From: Hymenobacter sublimis
GTDB taxonomy: Bacteria > Bacteroidota > Bacteroidia > Cytophagales > Hymenobacteraceae
Assembly (NCBI RefSeq): GCF_023101345.1
Contig: NZ_CP095848.1
Location: 1,115,501 to 1,179,500, forward strand
Length of the DNA stretch: 64,000 nucleotides
Direction: 5' to 3'
Part shown: positions 16,669 to 27,068 of the stretch, piece after piece
Layout: each line of letters begins with the position of its first letter
Numbering within the stretch: position 1 is the stretch's first letter
The notes under the pieces: model-generated
The model's input: the letters and a program-made list of their open reading frames with translations, nothing else
Told to the model about the DNA's origin: nothing
Database searches by the model: none
Program-made: the position numbers and the translations under genes

Positions 16669-19578
16669 TCAGGCGGTTTCTACTGCCTGGGGCAGGTGTA
16701 CGAAAAAGGTGGTGCCGGCGCCGGGTTGGGAGTGTACATCAATATGGCCCCCGGCATTTTCTACCATGCGCTTGACCATGTATAGGCCAATGCCCGAGCC
16801 CTCCACGTGGGTGTGAAAGCGCTGGAACATGCTGAACAAGCGGGGTAAATACGCCGACTCGATGCCCAGGCCGTTGTCGTGCACTTCCAGCACCGTGTGG
16901 TCCAGGCGCACGTGGGCCCGCACATCTACCCGGGGTGGGCGGTCGGGGGAGTGGTACTTGAGGGCGTTGCTGAGTAGGTTATAAACCACCGAGCGCAAGT
17001 TCTTCTCTGAAAACCGGACGGGCGGCTGACCCGACACGTCAATGACCAGCTTGGCGCCGGTGGCCTGCATCAGGGGCAGCAGGTCCTGGTGCACGTCCTC
17101 AACTACCGCGGCCAGATTAACCGCGGTAACCGGTGCGTCGTGCTCTTTCTGCAGCTTGGTTACTTCGGTCAGGTGGTCAATCGTGCGCTTGAACCGCTCC
17201 ACCGAGTCCATCATGCGCAGCAGGGTAGGCGCTACCTGCGCGGACTGGGCCAGGTGAGCGGGCAGCTCCTCCTGCAGTAAGTTCAGCAAGCCCTCAATGT
17301 TGCTGATGGGAGCTTTCAGATCGTGGGAAGCGGTGTAAATGAAGTTGTCTAGGTCTACGTTGGTGCGCGTGAGCTGCTCGTTGCTGGCTTGCAGGTCGGC
17401 GTTGAGCTCCTCGGCCCGGTCGCGGGCCATGCGTAGCTTGGTGGTGAGGTGCTGTAGGGCCTGTTCGCCCTGCTTCTGCTCATGAATGTCGAACACCGTG
17501 CCCACGTAGCCCTCGAACTGCCCGGAACGGTGGAAGCGGGGCAAGCCCGTGTCCACGGCCCAGCGGTAGCGCCCGTCGTGGCGGCGTTGGCGGTAGAGCA
17601 GGCTGAACGGGGCCTGCCGGGCCGCGGCATCCGCAAACGTGGCGTGCGTGGCAGCTCGGTCGTCGGGGTGCACCGCGTCAAGCCAGCCTACGCCCAGGCC
17701 CTCGGCTTCGGTTTGGCCGGTGTAGTCGTACCACTGCTGGTTGAGGTATACGCACTGGCCGGCGGCGTCCGTGAGCCAGATCATGGTGGGCACGTTATCG
17801 GCCATCTGGCGCAGATACTGCTCGTTGCGCTCCACTACCTGCCGGGCCCGCACCTGGTCAGTCACCTCGTGGGCAAACACCAGCACCCCGTCGATGGCGC
17901 CTTCGGTAGTACGGCGGGCCTGGTAGGTAAACGTCCAGTACATGTCTTCCAGGGGGCCATCGTCGTGGCGGGCCAGCTGCAGGGGCAGTTCCTGGGCCAC
18001 AAACGTGGTGCCCGTGTCGTACACTTCCCGCAAGTGATGGTAAATGGGGGCGTCGGCAATTTCGGGCAGAGCGTCGAGCACCGGCCGGCCGAGTAGCGCG
18101 CGGCCGGGAAAGATGCGCTGGTAGGCCGGGTTTACGAGCTGAAATACCAGGTTGGGGCCGCTGAGGATGACGATGGGGGCCGGGGCTTCCATAAAGAGCG
18201 TGTGCAGCTGCTGGCGCTCGGCTTCGCCTTGCTGGCGGGACTGTACCTGCTCCGTGACATCGAAGGCAAAGATGGAAACGCCGGCCACCTGCCCGTTTTC
18301 GCGGTAGGCTTGGTAGGTAAAGGTGTAGTACACCTGCTGGCTGGTGTGCCCGCCGGCCGGCGCAAGGTGCATGGGCAGCTCCGTCCCGAAAAAGGTTTCC
18401 CCGGTGCGGTACACCTCGTCGAGGAGGGTTAGGAAGCCGGCCTCTTCGGTTTCGGGCAGGGCTTCGGCCACAGCCCGGCCGGTGAGCTGGCGCTCGGGAA
18501 AAAGCTGCTGGTAGGCCGTGTTCACGTACTCGAAGCGGTGCTCCGGACCGCGCAGCAGGGCCACGGCGGCGGGAGTATCGGCCAGGATGTGAAACAGGGC
18601 TTCGCGCTGCTGTACCTGCTGCTGGGCCGTGCGCAACGCCTCGGCTTGGGCCACCAGGGCGGCTTGGGTGCGCTCCTGCACGCGGGCCTCCAGCTCTTGG
18701 TTGAGCTGCTCAAGCTGCTGGCGGGCCACTACCTGCGGGGTTACCTCGTAGGCGAAAACCAGGATGCCGTCGATGGTGCCCTTTAGGTCGCGGCGGGCCT
18801 GGTAGATGAAATTGTAGTAGCGCTTCTCTAGCTCCGATGCCCCAACATTCTGGTGGTCGAGCTGCACGAGCATTTCGTGAGCCTCGAAGGTTTCGCCCGT
18901 CTGGTACACGCGGTCCAGCAAGCCAAAGATGGGCTGGCCGGCCAACTCGGGCATGGCCTCGGCAATGGTCCGGCCTACCAGGGGCCGCTCGCCTACCAAG
19001 GCCTGGTAAGGCGGATTGACGAACTGGAATACGTGCTGGGGCCCCTCAAAAATGCAAATCATGGCCGGCGCCTGCTCGAACATGTGGTGCAGCTGGGCCC
19101 GTTGGGTTTCGGCTTCGGCGTGGGCGGCCTGCTCGCGGGCCTGGGCCTCGCGCAGGGCCACTTCCACGGGGGAGCGGGGCTGGTCGGCCGTGTCGGTGAA
19201 ACTTACCCACAGTCCGTCGCCCGAACGACGGGCCGCCAGGCGGTAGTAGTTGTCGTACCCGTCGGCCTGGTAGTTGATGTTGTATTCGCGCGGCTCACCG
19301 GAGACAAAGGCGTCCACGTGAAAGGCAAACGTGCCGTGGGCCTTGCTGTGGGGCCACTGCTCGTTGTGGGTCAGCGTAGGCACTTCCGGCATGCGCATCA
19401 TGCGCTGGGCCGTGGGGTTCAGGTACTCAAAGCGGAAATCCACGATGTCGCCTGAGCCCGCTGGGTCATAGAGGGGCGTATAGTAAATAACGCCGGTCAT
19501 CGACACTGCCAGCAAATCCCCCAGCAGGGTGTCAGCTGGTAAGGAGCGCAATGGGGTAGGTACTGATGAAACAGGCAT
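16669..19578 (-). CDS. Five-PAS histidine kinase (cytoplasmic), paralogue
   Basis: From the ATG at 19578 the product has 969 residues. The frame extends to 19629, but that extension is an unlikely hydrophobic stub. Five PAS domains are followed by a coiled coil (AEELNADLQASNEQLTRTN), the H-box TASHDLKAPI (H about 752), N-box NLLSNALKY, G1 DNGLGI and G2 GSGIGLYMVKRM. The second to fourth PAS repeats are close relatives of each other (QAPAMICIFEGPQHVFQFVN and similar), which suggests internal duplication. It is a paralogue of the kinase at 12420 and is directly followed by its likely receiver. Confidence 0.92.
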   Translation of the reverse strand: MPVSSVPTPLRSLPADTLLGDLLAVSMTGVIYYTPLYDPAGSGDIVDFRFEYLNPTAQRMMRMPEVPTLTHNEQWPHSKAHGTFAFHVDAFVSGEPREYNINYQADGYDNYYRLAARRSGDGLWVSFTDTADQPRSPVEVALREAQAREQAAHAEAETQRAQLHHMFEQAPAMICIFEGPQHVFQFVNPPYQALVGERPLVGRTIAEAMPELAGQPIFGLLDRVYQTGETFEAHEMLVQLDHQNVGASELEKRYYNFIYQARRDLKGTIDGILVFAYEVTPQVVARQQLEQLNQELEARVQERTQAALVAQAEALRTAQQQVQQREALFHILADTPAAVALLRGPEHRFEYVNTAYQQLFPERQLTGRAVAEALPETEEAGFLTLLDEVYRTGETFFGTELPMHLAPAGGHTSQQVYYTFTYQAYRENGQVAGVSIFAFDVTEQVQSRQQGEAERQQLHTLFMEAPAPIVILSGPNLVFQLVNPAYQRIFPGRALLGRPVLDALPEIADAPIYHHLREVYDTGTTFVAQELPLQLARHDDGPLEDMYWTFTYQARRTTEGAIDGVLVFAHEVTDQVRARQVVERNEQYLRQMADNVPTMIWLTDAAGQCVYLNQQWYDYTGQTEAEGLGVGWLDAVHPDDRAATHATFADAAARQAPFSLLYRQRRHDGRYRWAVDTGLPRFHRSGQFEGYVGTVFDIHEQKQGEQALQHLTTKLRMARDRAEELNADLQASNEQLTRTNVDLDNFIYTASHDLKAPISNIEGLLNLLQEELPAHLAQSAQVAPTLLRMMDSVERFKRTIDHLTEVTKLQKEHDAPVTAVNLAAVVEDVHQDLLPLMQATGAKLVIDVSGQPPVRFSEKNLRSVVYNLLSNALKYHSPDRPPRVDVRAHVRLDHTVLEVHDNGLGIESAYLPRLFSMFQRFHTHVEGSGIGLYMVKRMVENAGGHIDVHSQPGAGTTFFVHLPQAVETA

Positions 19579-19929
19579 CGAGGAAAGGATAAGGAGTATG
19601 AGTAAATCACCCGCGCTCAGGCCCCGCAAACATACGCGAGAGGAGTAGGAACGGTAGCCATTGAAATAAAGCCAACAAGGCGGAGCAACTCGTGCGTAAG
19701 GTAGTCCTTCTACGGCGGTTCAACTTAACGCCCCACACTGGCGGCGGTCAGCTTGTAACCGGCAGAAAAGTGCTGGGGCTTCTCTTTTGCGGATCCGGAA
19801 CGGTAGGATAAAATCGTTTTCGGCCGGCCTATCAACGCTCTTACGTTCACCTTGCGGGGCGGCGTAACGCTGCGCTAGGGCCTAGAATAGGGGTAGGTCG
19901 TATGGCAGCTGCGTCATGCCGAGGAAGAC
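19579..19929. other. Divergent intergenic region, no gene seen
   Basis: This is a space of about 350 bp between the minus-strand kinase and the plus-strand unknown gene. It should carry the promoters of both. I see no repeat, hairpin or RNA feature I can defend. Confidence 0.5.
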
Positions 19930-20409
19930 ATGCTAGCCGCCGAGTTGCCCACTCCGCTCTTTCCCGCGAGTGTAGTACCTTACGCAATGGATTTAGCAAG
20001 GCAGATGGCCGCCGGAACCGTGGGGGTAGACCCCGCCGGGTACGTTCACCTCCAATGGGGGCCGGGGTCCGGGGATTCTGCGGCGGCCCGGGCCGTGTTC
20101 GACGAAGTGCTGCGCCTGTTGCAAGTTTCGGGTTTCGGGAAGCTGCTGACGGATCAGCGCCAGCGCGTTCCGGCCACGGAGGAATACATGGGGTGGCTGC
20201 TGGTCGACTGGTTGCCCCGGGCGGGCACGGGCCAACTGCTCACCCAGGTTGCCGTCGTGACAGCCCGGCCCTTGCACCTGCGCTTACAATCCTTGGATGT
20301 CAGCTCGGAAGGAAAGCGGCTCTACGGCATCTGCACCCGCTACTTCGCTACCCTGGAAGAAGCCAGCCAGTGGCTGCAGGAGACCAATGGGCAGGAGCCA
20401 GGCACCTAA
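19930..20409 (+). CDS. Unknown protein, possible STAS/SpoIIAA-like fold
   Basis: This is a 159-residue soluble protein. Alternating strand and helix patterns (GYVHLQWGPGSGDSAAARAV, then FDEVLRLLQVSGFGKLLTD) recall small STAS/SpoIIAA-like proteins common in Hymenobacter, but the match is only by pattern. A second possible start (ATG 19987) would remove 19 residues. It faces away from the kinases and ends about 250 bp before the convergent MBL-fold gene. Confidence 0.55.
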   Translation: MLAAELPTPLFPASVVPYAMDLARQMAAGTVGVDPAGYVHLQWGPGSGDSAAARAVFDEVLRLLQVSGFGKLLTDQRQRVPATEEYMGWLLVDWLPRAGTGQLLTQVAVVTARPLHLRLQSLDVSSEGKRLYGICTRYFATLEEASQWLQETNGQEPGT

Positions 20410-20656
20410 TTGAGAAGTAGCACTACTGGCCGGGTTGCCCGGGGAAGGATGCAGTACGCAGGCTCCGCTCGGTGCTGAAGAGGGCATAAAGTCGAACCCC
20501 AGCTGCTACCTCTATATAGGTAACTAGGTTCCAACCGGCGCTCCTAGCAGGAAAATACCAGGCCTGCAGCTTTCTACGGGTTCAGGTGCACGACATCGTG
20601 CTCCTACCCAAGCCCAACCCAACTGCTCAGCCGTCCGTCCTGTACCGGGGGCTGCC

Positions 20657-21466
20657 TTACTGGGCTGCCGCCGGATACCAGTTGCGCAGCCGCACGTCAA
20701 TTTTCTGGTTGGCCGCATTCACGGTTTTCCGGAAGCCTTCCACATCGCTCAGCCCGTTCTGACCCCGGTAGTGGTAGGGGTACACAATGCTGGGCTTAAA
20801 GGCCAGGACGCCCTGCGCGGCCTGCTGCACGTCCATGGTGTAGGGGAGGTTCATGCACACGAAGGCCACGTCGATGCCCTTGAGGGCCCGCATTTCGGCA
20901 ATGTCTTCCGTATCGCCGGACAGGTAGACGTTTGTACCGCCCAGACCTAAGACGTAGCCGTTGCCCCGACCCTTAGGATGCCGGGAATCGGCCGTTTCAG
21001 GCAGGTTGTACATGGGCAGGGCCGACACCGTCAGCCCCAGCGTGTCGAGTCGCTGGCCGTTGCGCAGGACACGCACCCGCGCCTGGTACTCGGCCGGCAA
21101 CTGATCGGCTACCGCCTGAGGCACTACCAGTAGAGCCTTACTCACGGAGAGGCCGGCCAGGGTTTTCGTATCCAGATGGTCGCCGTGAATGTCCGTAATC
21201 AGGATCAGATCAGGCGCCGCCAGCCCAGCATAGGCCGCGGCACCGCCGTAGGGGTCCACGTACATCGTCTTGCCTTGCCAAGTGAATACCACGCTGCCGT
21301 GGGTAATGGGCTGCACTGTGAGCGGACCTTTTTTGGTTTTAATCTGGTCGGCAGCGGCCCGTGCGGGGGCCGCGGTGGGTGCTGTAGAGGCGGTAGGAGC
21401 AGTTTGAGCCTGGGCCTGAAGAGTAAACGTGGCCAGCGCAGCCGTGAGCAGGAAAGTAGATTTCAT
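20657..21466 (-). CDS. Secreted MBL-fold metallohydrolase
   Basis: This 269-residue protein has a type I signal peptide (cleavage after about AQAQ at 18-21) and an Ala/Pro/Thr-rich spacer. An UlaG-like metallo-beta-lactamase fold follows: GSVVFTWQGKTMYVDPYG, the metal motif TDIHGDHLD (D92-x-H94-x-D96-H97), YLSGDTED and YPYHYRGQ. The first position of the canonical HxHxDH is Asp, a form frequent in this exported subgroup. It probably hydrolyses a phosphoester, lactone or similar bond in the periplasm; the substrate cannot be assigned. Confidence 0.85.
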   Translation of the reverse strand: MKSTFLLTAALATFTLQAQAQTAPTASTAPTAAPARAAADQIKTKKGPLTVQPITHGSVVFTWQGKTMYVDPYGGAAAYAGLAAPDLILITDIHGDHLDTKTLAGLSVSKALLVVPQAVADQLPAEYQARVRVLRNGQRLDTLGLTVSALPMYNLPETADSRHPKGRGNGYVLGLGGTNVYLSGDTEDIAEMRALKGIDVAFVCMNLPYTMDVQQAAQGVLAFKPSIVYPYHYRGQNGLSDVEGFRKTVNAANQKIDVRLRNWYPAAAQ

Positions 21467-21685
21467 TCGTTTTCTAACGGTTGAGTGACGTTGTTACCGG
21501 GTTTGTCCAGCCGCCGGACTCCGCGGGGGGAGCTACCTCTACAAGCGGGACGATAACCCGCTTGCTTTGCCCAAACTTAAGTAAGGCAATTGGTCCGGTC
21601 CTCGCGCCGGGCGCTGTTGGAAGCCTAGCGGAATCTGATTGAATTACCGAACCGGTAACCGTGGTATTACTTAGGCTTATTGTGA

Positions 21686-22252
21686 CTAGGCCGCCGCTGC
21701 TTTGCGACGTTCGGCCTCTGCCTTTACCGCTGCCTTGAAGTCTTCATTGCCGTGCAGTTCAGGATGGGCTTTCCACACGGTGCCCGGGGCGTCCCCGTTC
21801 TGCAGGCGGTTCAGGGCCTCGATGAGCCCATCGGCTTCGGGAGACTTCTGCGGGGCGGCTTTGGCTTCTGCCGTTAGCTGCTCGGACTCCTCTTCCCCAA
21901 AGAAGCCGTGTTGGTAAAGACCCGTTAGCTTGAGCACCGCCCGGCTCAACGCCCGTTTCTCGGCGGTTTCTGCAAAGTAGCTGTTCTTGCAGTTCTCCGG
22001 CACGGCGCTGCCGTAGGTTTCTACCGTGGCCTCGTCCATCTTCGCTACGGCCTTAATGACGGCGTACTTGGGTTCGAGCTTCAGGGCTTTATAGCTGACC
22101 TGGATGCCGTAGTGAGCTTGCACCTTCTCAATGCCGGAGCGGGTCAGGATGGTATAGTGCTGGTGCTGAAACACGTCTTCCTTAATCAGGCCGCACTCCT
22201 TATAGAGGCTGTTAAGCTTGTCGGCCTTGGTGGCGGGGGCTTGTTTGGCCAT
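21686..22252 (-). CDS. Putative phage-type recombination/annealing protein
   Basis: This is a 188-residue protein. The segment CKNSYFAETAEKRALSRAVLKL, quoted here in two parts as NSYFAETAEKRALSRAV and LKLTGLYQHGFFGEEESEQL, is the pattern seen in ERF/Rad52-like and related phage DNA-binding proteins, where an AExRAxxRA helix follows a beta-rich core. The C-terminal part is Ala/Lys-rich with a final basic helix. It stands alone, with no phage structural genes in the window, and may be a leftover of a prophage or a host single-strand annealing helper. The assignment is by motif only. Confidence 0.45.
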   Translation of the reverse strand: MAKQAPATKADKLNSLYKECGLIKEDVFQHQHYTILTRSGIEKVQAHYGIQVSYKALKLEPKYAVIKAVAKMDEATVETYGSAVPENCKNSYFAETAEKRALSRAVLKLTGLYQHGFFGEEESEQLTAEAKAAPQKSPEADGLIEALNRLQNGDAPGTVWKAHPELHGNEDFKAAVKAEAERRKAAAA

Positions 22253-22527
22253 TGTAATCTGCGGGGTATAAGAGTAGTCGAACGAGACGGGCGCCTAGAA
22301 GGCACCGTACTTCCTACGGTCTGAGGTTCGCGCCGTTGCCCCAAGTGCTGGAATCCAAGGAAAACAAACGAGCCCGGAAGACCAGAACTACGGCAGCCTG
22401 TACCCTAAATAACGGGAAAACCGCGCGGTCTGTGGAAAGCTGCCGGCTGCAGTCTGCGCAAGAGTTTTTGTAAAACCTGTGTATGCCAAGGTGCGCAGGG
22501 TAACCTCGGGGTGGGTATGAATAGGAG

Positions 22528-24528
22528 CTACTCTTCGGCGAGTAGTTTCTGCTTGTAGAGGTAGTTCGTGATTGTAAAGAGGGCGTAATTCTTGTCCCGT
22601 ACGGTGGCGGGAAAGAACTGCCCTTCAGTGAGTTCGTTCAGCAACTGACCGAAACGGATGGAGGTGGAGCTAAACTTCAATCCGTCGTAATCTCCTTGCC
22701 AAGGGCTATACAGATAAGTGGGCTTATCATCCGAATTCTCAACGATCAGCCTTTTGCCATCTGCGAAAACAAATACAACTCTACTCCAATTCCGGGTTGT
22801 GCTCCAATTGCCGTAGGCTTGCCCGAACGCACTAGTGAGTTGGCTGGCAGTTAAAGAAGCAAGGTTGCCGGCGGTGTTTTTGTAAAAACTAAAATCCGCA
22901 TTCTCCCCTGGAAATTGATACAGGTTGTCCCTGTCAAACGGGGTGAAGCCCTGCTTTTTTATCTTTTCCGCTTCCCGGTCGATAAAGGCCTGGAAATGCT
23001 CAACGTGGTCCTTGCTGATGCCCAGGTCAGAAAGCTGTACTGCTTGGGTCCGAGACTGGTCCAAGGCAGCCACTAGCTCTGCTACGACGGAAGCGGGAAT
23101 GCGCTCAGCCATTTTCGGCAGGAAAGCATTCGGTTTTTTGGGCGTCATCAACTCAAACTGATTGCCCTTTCTTGCGAAAGACCGGCGGCTATTGTCCGCG
23201 TGAAAGCAGCCCTGGGAGCCCCTTTCCACGTGAAATTCAGCCACTGCATTTGCTTGTTGACCAAATAAGCTGGCTGGTAGAGTAAACGGTAGCAGTACTT
23301 TCCGCTGCTCATCTACCCGGAAATAGTTGGTAAGGGGTTGGTCGGCTACTAGGAGTTGACCATTGAACAAGGCCGCAGTGGCAATGGGGAAGGGAGCCGT
23401 TAGAAACCGCGCCCACCGTTTGCTTGCCTTGTCATAACGTACAATGTCCTGGCCATCAACGCCGTACTCCGCGCCGTGGGAACGTATGGTCAGCTCCGGG
23501 TCCGGGATGTCAATCTGGTTGGTTAGTAAACGGGCGGCGGTGAATTGCGCGGGCTCAATGCGGTAGACCTTGTCGTGGGTAACGGCAAACAGCTTTTCAT
23601 TGCGGACGAAAAGGGCGCGGGGAGCTTGGTCAAGGGGCTGCGTGGAGTGCCAAATAGGGCTGAAATCCTGCTGGTAGAGTTGGATGGTCAGGTCTTTCTG
23701 TACCGTATACAGGTGGCCCGCTGGGCTTACCTCAAAGTCTATAACTTCCGGAAGACGTTGCCAATCAACGTGGTTAGAGGGGGTGATGAATACTTTTCCT
23801 TCCTGGTTGAGTAGGTAGTACTTGCCGAAGATCCGGGCCTTACGTACCTCCGGCCGTTGTTCCTTGGATAGCTTGCGGTATTTGTTCTGACTTAGCGGGG
23901 TAGGTAGTTTTTCCCAGGTGCGGCAGTTGTCTGTGGTGCGGTAAAGTACATTCCAGTGCGAGCCAAACAGACCGGTTTTTTCGTCCGGGGCAAAATGGAT
24001 GGTGGAAAAGCGCAGATTACCCGTGGATTCTACCTTATTGAATTCGCGCCAGCTGCGGCCGCTGTCTTCGGTACAGTAAATGAGCTGGGAGCTGCCGCTC
24101 ATCCAGGCTTTGCCGGTAGGGGTGGCGTAGCAGGCATCAATCCAGCTACTCTTGCCGAAGGTGACTTTGCGCCAGGAGGCACCGTGGTTGTCGGACCAGT
24201 ACACGAAATCCTGCTCCCCCTTATCCTGAATAAAGCCGGAAACCATCAGCACGTTTTCCGAAAAGTGAGTTACCCTTTCATAGGTTTGGCCTAGGCTAAC
24301 AGCCCCGGTGGTAGCCCCCGTAATGGAGGCGTAGTTCCATACGGCTCCTACCTGCTTGGTGTAGTAGATATTGCCAGCTTTGGTAGCTATCCACACTTCT
24401 TCCGCCGGCGATACGCTTATTTCGGAAAACCCACCGACCACGGGCAACCGGGCCAAGTACTCGTCCTGGCCCACAACAGGAAAGGTAAAAAGGAGCAGAA
24501 GGAAGGAGAATAGAAGTTTGTGCATCAT
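22528..24528 (-). CDS. Secreted beta-propeller protein (YCF48/BNR-like)
   Basis: From the ATG at 24528 the product has 666 residues with a clear type I signal peptide (LLFSFLLLLFTFPVVGQ). The N-terminal half has repeated photosystem-assembly/BNR-type blades (VWIATKAGNIYYTKQ, VYWSDNHGASWRKV, LIYCTEDSGRSWREF, VLYRTTDNCRTWEKL). The C-terminal half has no recognised domain. A periplasmic or surface role is likely. No enzymatic residues are recognised. The frame opens further upstream to 24594 without a better start. Confidence 0.75.
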   Translation of the reverse strand: MMHKLLFSFLLLLFTFPVVGQDEYLARLPVVGGFSEISVSPAEEVWIATKAGNIYYTKQVGAVWNYASITGATTGAVSLGQTYERVTHFSENVLMVSGFIQDKGEQDFVYWSDNHGASWRKVTFGKSSWIDACYATPTGKAWMSGSSQLIYCTEDSGRSWREFNKVESTGNLRFSTIHFAPDEKTGLFGSHWNVLYRTTDNCRTWEKLPTPLSQNKYRKLSKEQRPEVRKARIFGKYYLLNQEGKVFITPSNHVDWQRLPEVIDFEVSPAGHLYTVQKDLTIQLYQQDFSPIWHSTQPLDQAPRALFVRNEKLFAVTHDKVYRIEPAQFTAARLLTNQIDIPDPELTIRSHGAEYGVDGQDIVRYDKASKRWARFLTAPFPIATAALFNGQLLVADQPLTNYFRVDEQRKVLLPFTLPASLFGQQANAVAEFHVERGSQGCFHADNSRRSFARKGNQFELMTPKKPNAFLPKMAERIPASVVAELVAALDQSRTQAVQLSDLGISKDHVEHFQAFIDREAEKIKKQGFTPFDRDNLYQFPGENADFSFYKNTAGNLASLTASQLTSAFGQAYGNWSTTRNWSRVVFVFADGKRLIVENSDDKPTYLYSPWQGDYDGLKFSSTSIRFGQLLNELTEGQFFPATVRDKNYALFTITNYLYKQKLLAEE

Positions 24529-24665
24529 AGGATAATTGAGGGTATGGAAGGTAGCACCTGTGGTAGCGCAAGAACAACTACTAGGCGCTTTCATTGTGTA
24601 GCTCGGCCGCTAGGCAAGGCGCTACACCAGCGCACGGGTTTCAACTCATCATTTCAGGCAGCCAC

Positions 24666-25110
<445 letters not shown>

Positions 25111-25252
25111 AGCTGCCCGCTTACTCACGTAGTACCCGATGGGGTAGGGCTACTGCTCCTGGTGGGCCTGCCCACCGAGGCTACTTGGCTACAGGCCGAA
25201 ACTGACCGTTGTTTTTACCCTACAGCACCTGCGCGGTGCCAAAGAACCGCTT

Positions 25253-26317
25253 ATGCTGCACCTGGAACGCATTAAATGGGGACGCATCGCGCTGGCTTGG
25301 CTGTTGTTCGCTTTGTTCATGATGGGGCTTGTCTACGGCCAGGCCGTTAGCCGGGGCGCGGCAGTACACTGGCGGACGGTGGTGCTGGTGCCCTTGCTGC
25401 ACAGCTTGCTCTGGGCCCTGCTTACGCCGGTAGTATTTGCCCTCGCCTCGCGGTTTGATTTGACGGCCGGCCGGCGCGGCTGGCTAACCAAATTCCTGGT
25501 GCACATTGGGGTAGGCATTGCGCTGACGCTCGGGTACCGGGCGGCATATGTGCTCTTGTTGCGGCTGCTGGCCGTGCCCGGCACGGAAGTAAGTTGGTCT
25601 GCCATAGTGGCTTCCCTCAACGTGTGGGTGCCCATGTATTGGATGCTGCTGCTGGCCGCCTATGCCCTGGAGTACTACGACCGGTACCGCAACCGCAGCC
25701 TTGAAGCCGCCCAACTGGAAACTCAACTGGTGCAGGCTCAGCTACAGGCACTTAAAATGCAGCTGAACCCGCATTTTCTTTTCAACGCGCTAAACGCCAT
25801 TGCAGCCCTAACCGGCGACGATGCCAAGGCCGGGCAACGCATGATGGGCAAGTTGGGCCAATTTCTGCGCGTGGTGCTCGACCACTCAGATGCCCAGCAG
25901 GTTACGCTGGAGCAAGAGCTGCAGTTCACGGCGCTTTACCTGGAAATTGAGCAGATCCGCTTTAGCGACCGGCTTCGGCTTTGCTACGAGGTGGATGCAC
26001 AGGCCCGGCCCGCACTAGTGCCCAGCCTGCTCTTGCAACCGTTGGTGGAAAATGCCGTTCGCCACGGCATTGCCCGCAATCCGGATGGCGGCACCGTCTG
26101 CCTGCGCGCGGCTCGCCAGGGCGACCGGCTGCAACTGGCCGTCTACGATGACGGACCGGGAGCCCCCGGTCCCGACGGAGCTTGGGGTATTGGCCTGCGC
26201 AACACGGAAGAACGCCTGCGTACCCTCTACGGTGCCCGCGCGGCCTTGCGCATCGATACCGCCCCGGCGCAAGGCTTCACCGTTTGGCTGGACCTACCCT
26301 TCAGCACTACTCCCTAA
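25253..26317 (+). CDS. LytS/YehU-type sensor histidine kinase
   Basis: This 354-residue protein has four predicted membrane helices in the first 140 residues, then a short coiled coil, then the His_kinase domain of the LytS/AlgZ group (QLQALKMQLNPHFLFNALN, H174). A degenerate ATPase domain follows (PLVENAVRHGI, DDGPGAPG, GIGLRNTEERL). The partner LytTR regulator begins 16 bp downstream. The window has a second such pair at 50129-52281. The signal is unknown; the membrane part is not one of the named sensor domains. Confidence 0.9.
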   Translation: MLHLERIKWGRIALAWLLFALFMMGLVYGQAVSRGAAVHWRTVVLVPLLHSLLWALLTPVVFALASRFDLTAGRRGWLTKFLVHIGVGIALTLGYRAAYVLLLRLLAVPGTEVSWSAIVASLNVWVPMYWMLLLAAYALEYYDRYRNRSLEAAQLETQLVQAQLQALKMQLNPHFLFNALNAIAALTGDDAKAGQRMMGKLGQFLRVVLDHSDAQQVTLEQELQFTALYLEIEQIRFSDRLRLCYEVDAQARPALVPSLLLQPLVENAVRHGIARNPDGGTVCLRAARQGDRLQLAVYDDGPGAPGPDGAWGIGLRNTEERLRTLYGARAALRIDTAPAQGFTVWLDLPFSTTP

Positions 26318-26333
26318 CCTCGCCGCTTCTGCT

Positions 26334-27068
26334 TTGGAACCCATCCGTACCCTGCTTGTCGATGACGAACCCCTGGCCCGCCGGCGCTTGGCCCAGCTGC
26401 TGAGTGAAGCCCCCGACTTCACCATCAGCGGGGAGTGCCGCAATGGGGCCGAAGCCCTCGCCGCGCTGCAGCAGGGCCCGGCGGTGGACGTAGTGTTTCT
26501 GGACGTGCAAATGCCGGACTTAAGCGGCGTGCAGGTGCTGCGCCAGCTGGAAGGGGAGGGGCCCTGGCCGCTGGTGGTATTTGTAACGGCCTATGACCAG
26601 TACACCCTGCAGGCCTTCGAAACTCATGCCGTAGACTACCTGCTCAAACCCATTGATGAGGAGCGGTTTCAGGGCTGCCTGGCTCACCTGCGCCGCTTGC
26701 TGACTCAACGCCAAGCAGCGGCAGTAGCCCCCGCCGAGCAATTGCTGGTCAAGCAACCCGGCCACTATTATTTCGTGGCCGCCGAGCAGGTGCAGTATCT
26801 GGAAGCACGTGGCAACTACGTAACCGTGCACGCCGACGGGCGGCAGCACCAGCTACGCGCCACGCTCGCGCAGTTGGAAAGTCGGCTTGATCCGCAAGGA
26901 TTTCTGCGGGTGCACCGCTCCGTGGTCGTCAACACGCGCTACCTCAAGGAGCTTCGCCCCTGGACTCGTGGCGAGTACCTGCTCACCCTGCTCGATGGCA
27001 CCCACCTAACATCGTCGCGCGGGTACGCCGATAATATTCAGCGGTTCTTAAAGGGCTTCGCGCTATAA
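26334..27068 (+). CDS. LytTR-family response regulator
   Basis: The first codon that fits the family N-terminus (EPIRTLLVDDEPLARRR) is TTG at 26334, 16 bp after the kinase stop. The frame extends upstream inside the kinase gene but there encodes a shadow. The product has 244 residues: receiver with D10/D11, phosphoacceptor D57 (VVFLDVQMPDLSG) and K105 (YLLKPID), then a LytTR DNA-binding domain from about 150 (QVQYLEARGNYVTVHADG, FLRVHRSVVVNTRYL, TSSRGYADNIQRFL). Together with the preceding kinase it forms a complete LytS/LytR-type system. The use of TTG may lower its expression. Confidence 0.88.
   Translation: MEPIRTLLVDDEPLARRRLAQLLSEAPDFTISGECRNGAEALAALQQGPAVDVVFLDVQMPDLSGVQVLRQLEGEGPWPLVVFVTAYDQYTLQAFETHAVDYLLKPIDEERFQGCLAHLRRLLTQRQAAAVAPAEQLLVKQPGHYYFVAAEQVQYLEARGNYVTVHADGRQHQLRATLAQLESRLDPQGFLRVHRSVVVNTRYLKELRPWTRGEYLLTLLDGTHLTSSRGYADNIQRFLKGFAL

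Noticed and set aside
26052..26333. Upstream part of the long frame of the LytTR regulator
   Set aside because: It overlaps the kinase ATPase domain in another frame and has no receiver-domain residues.
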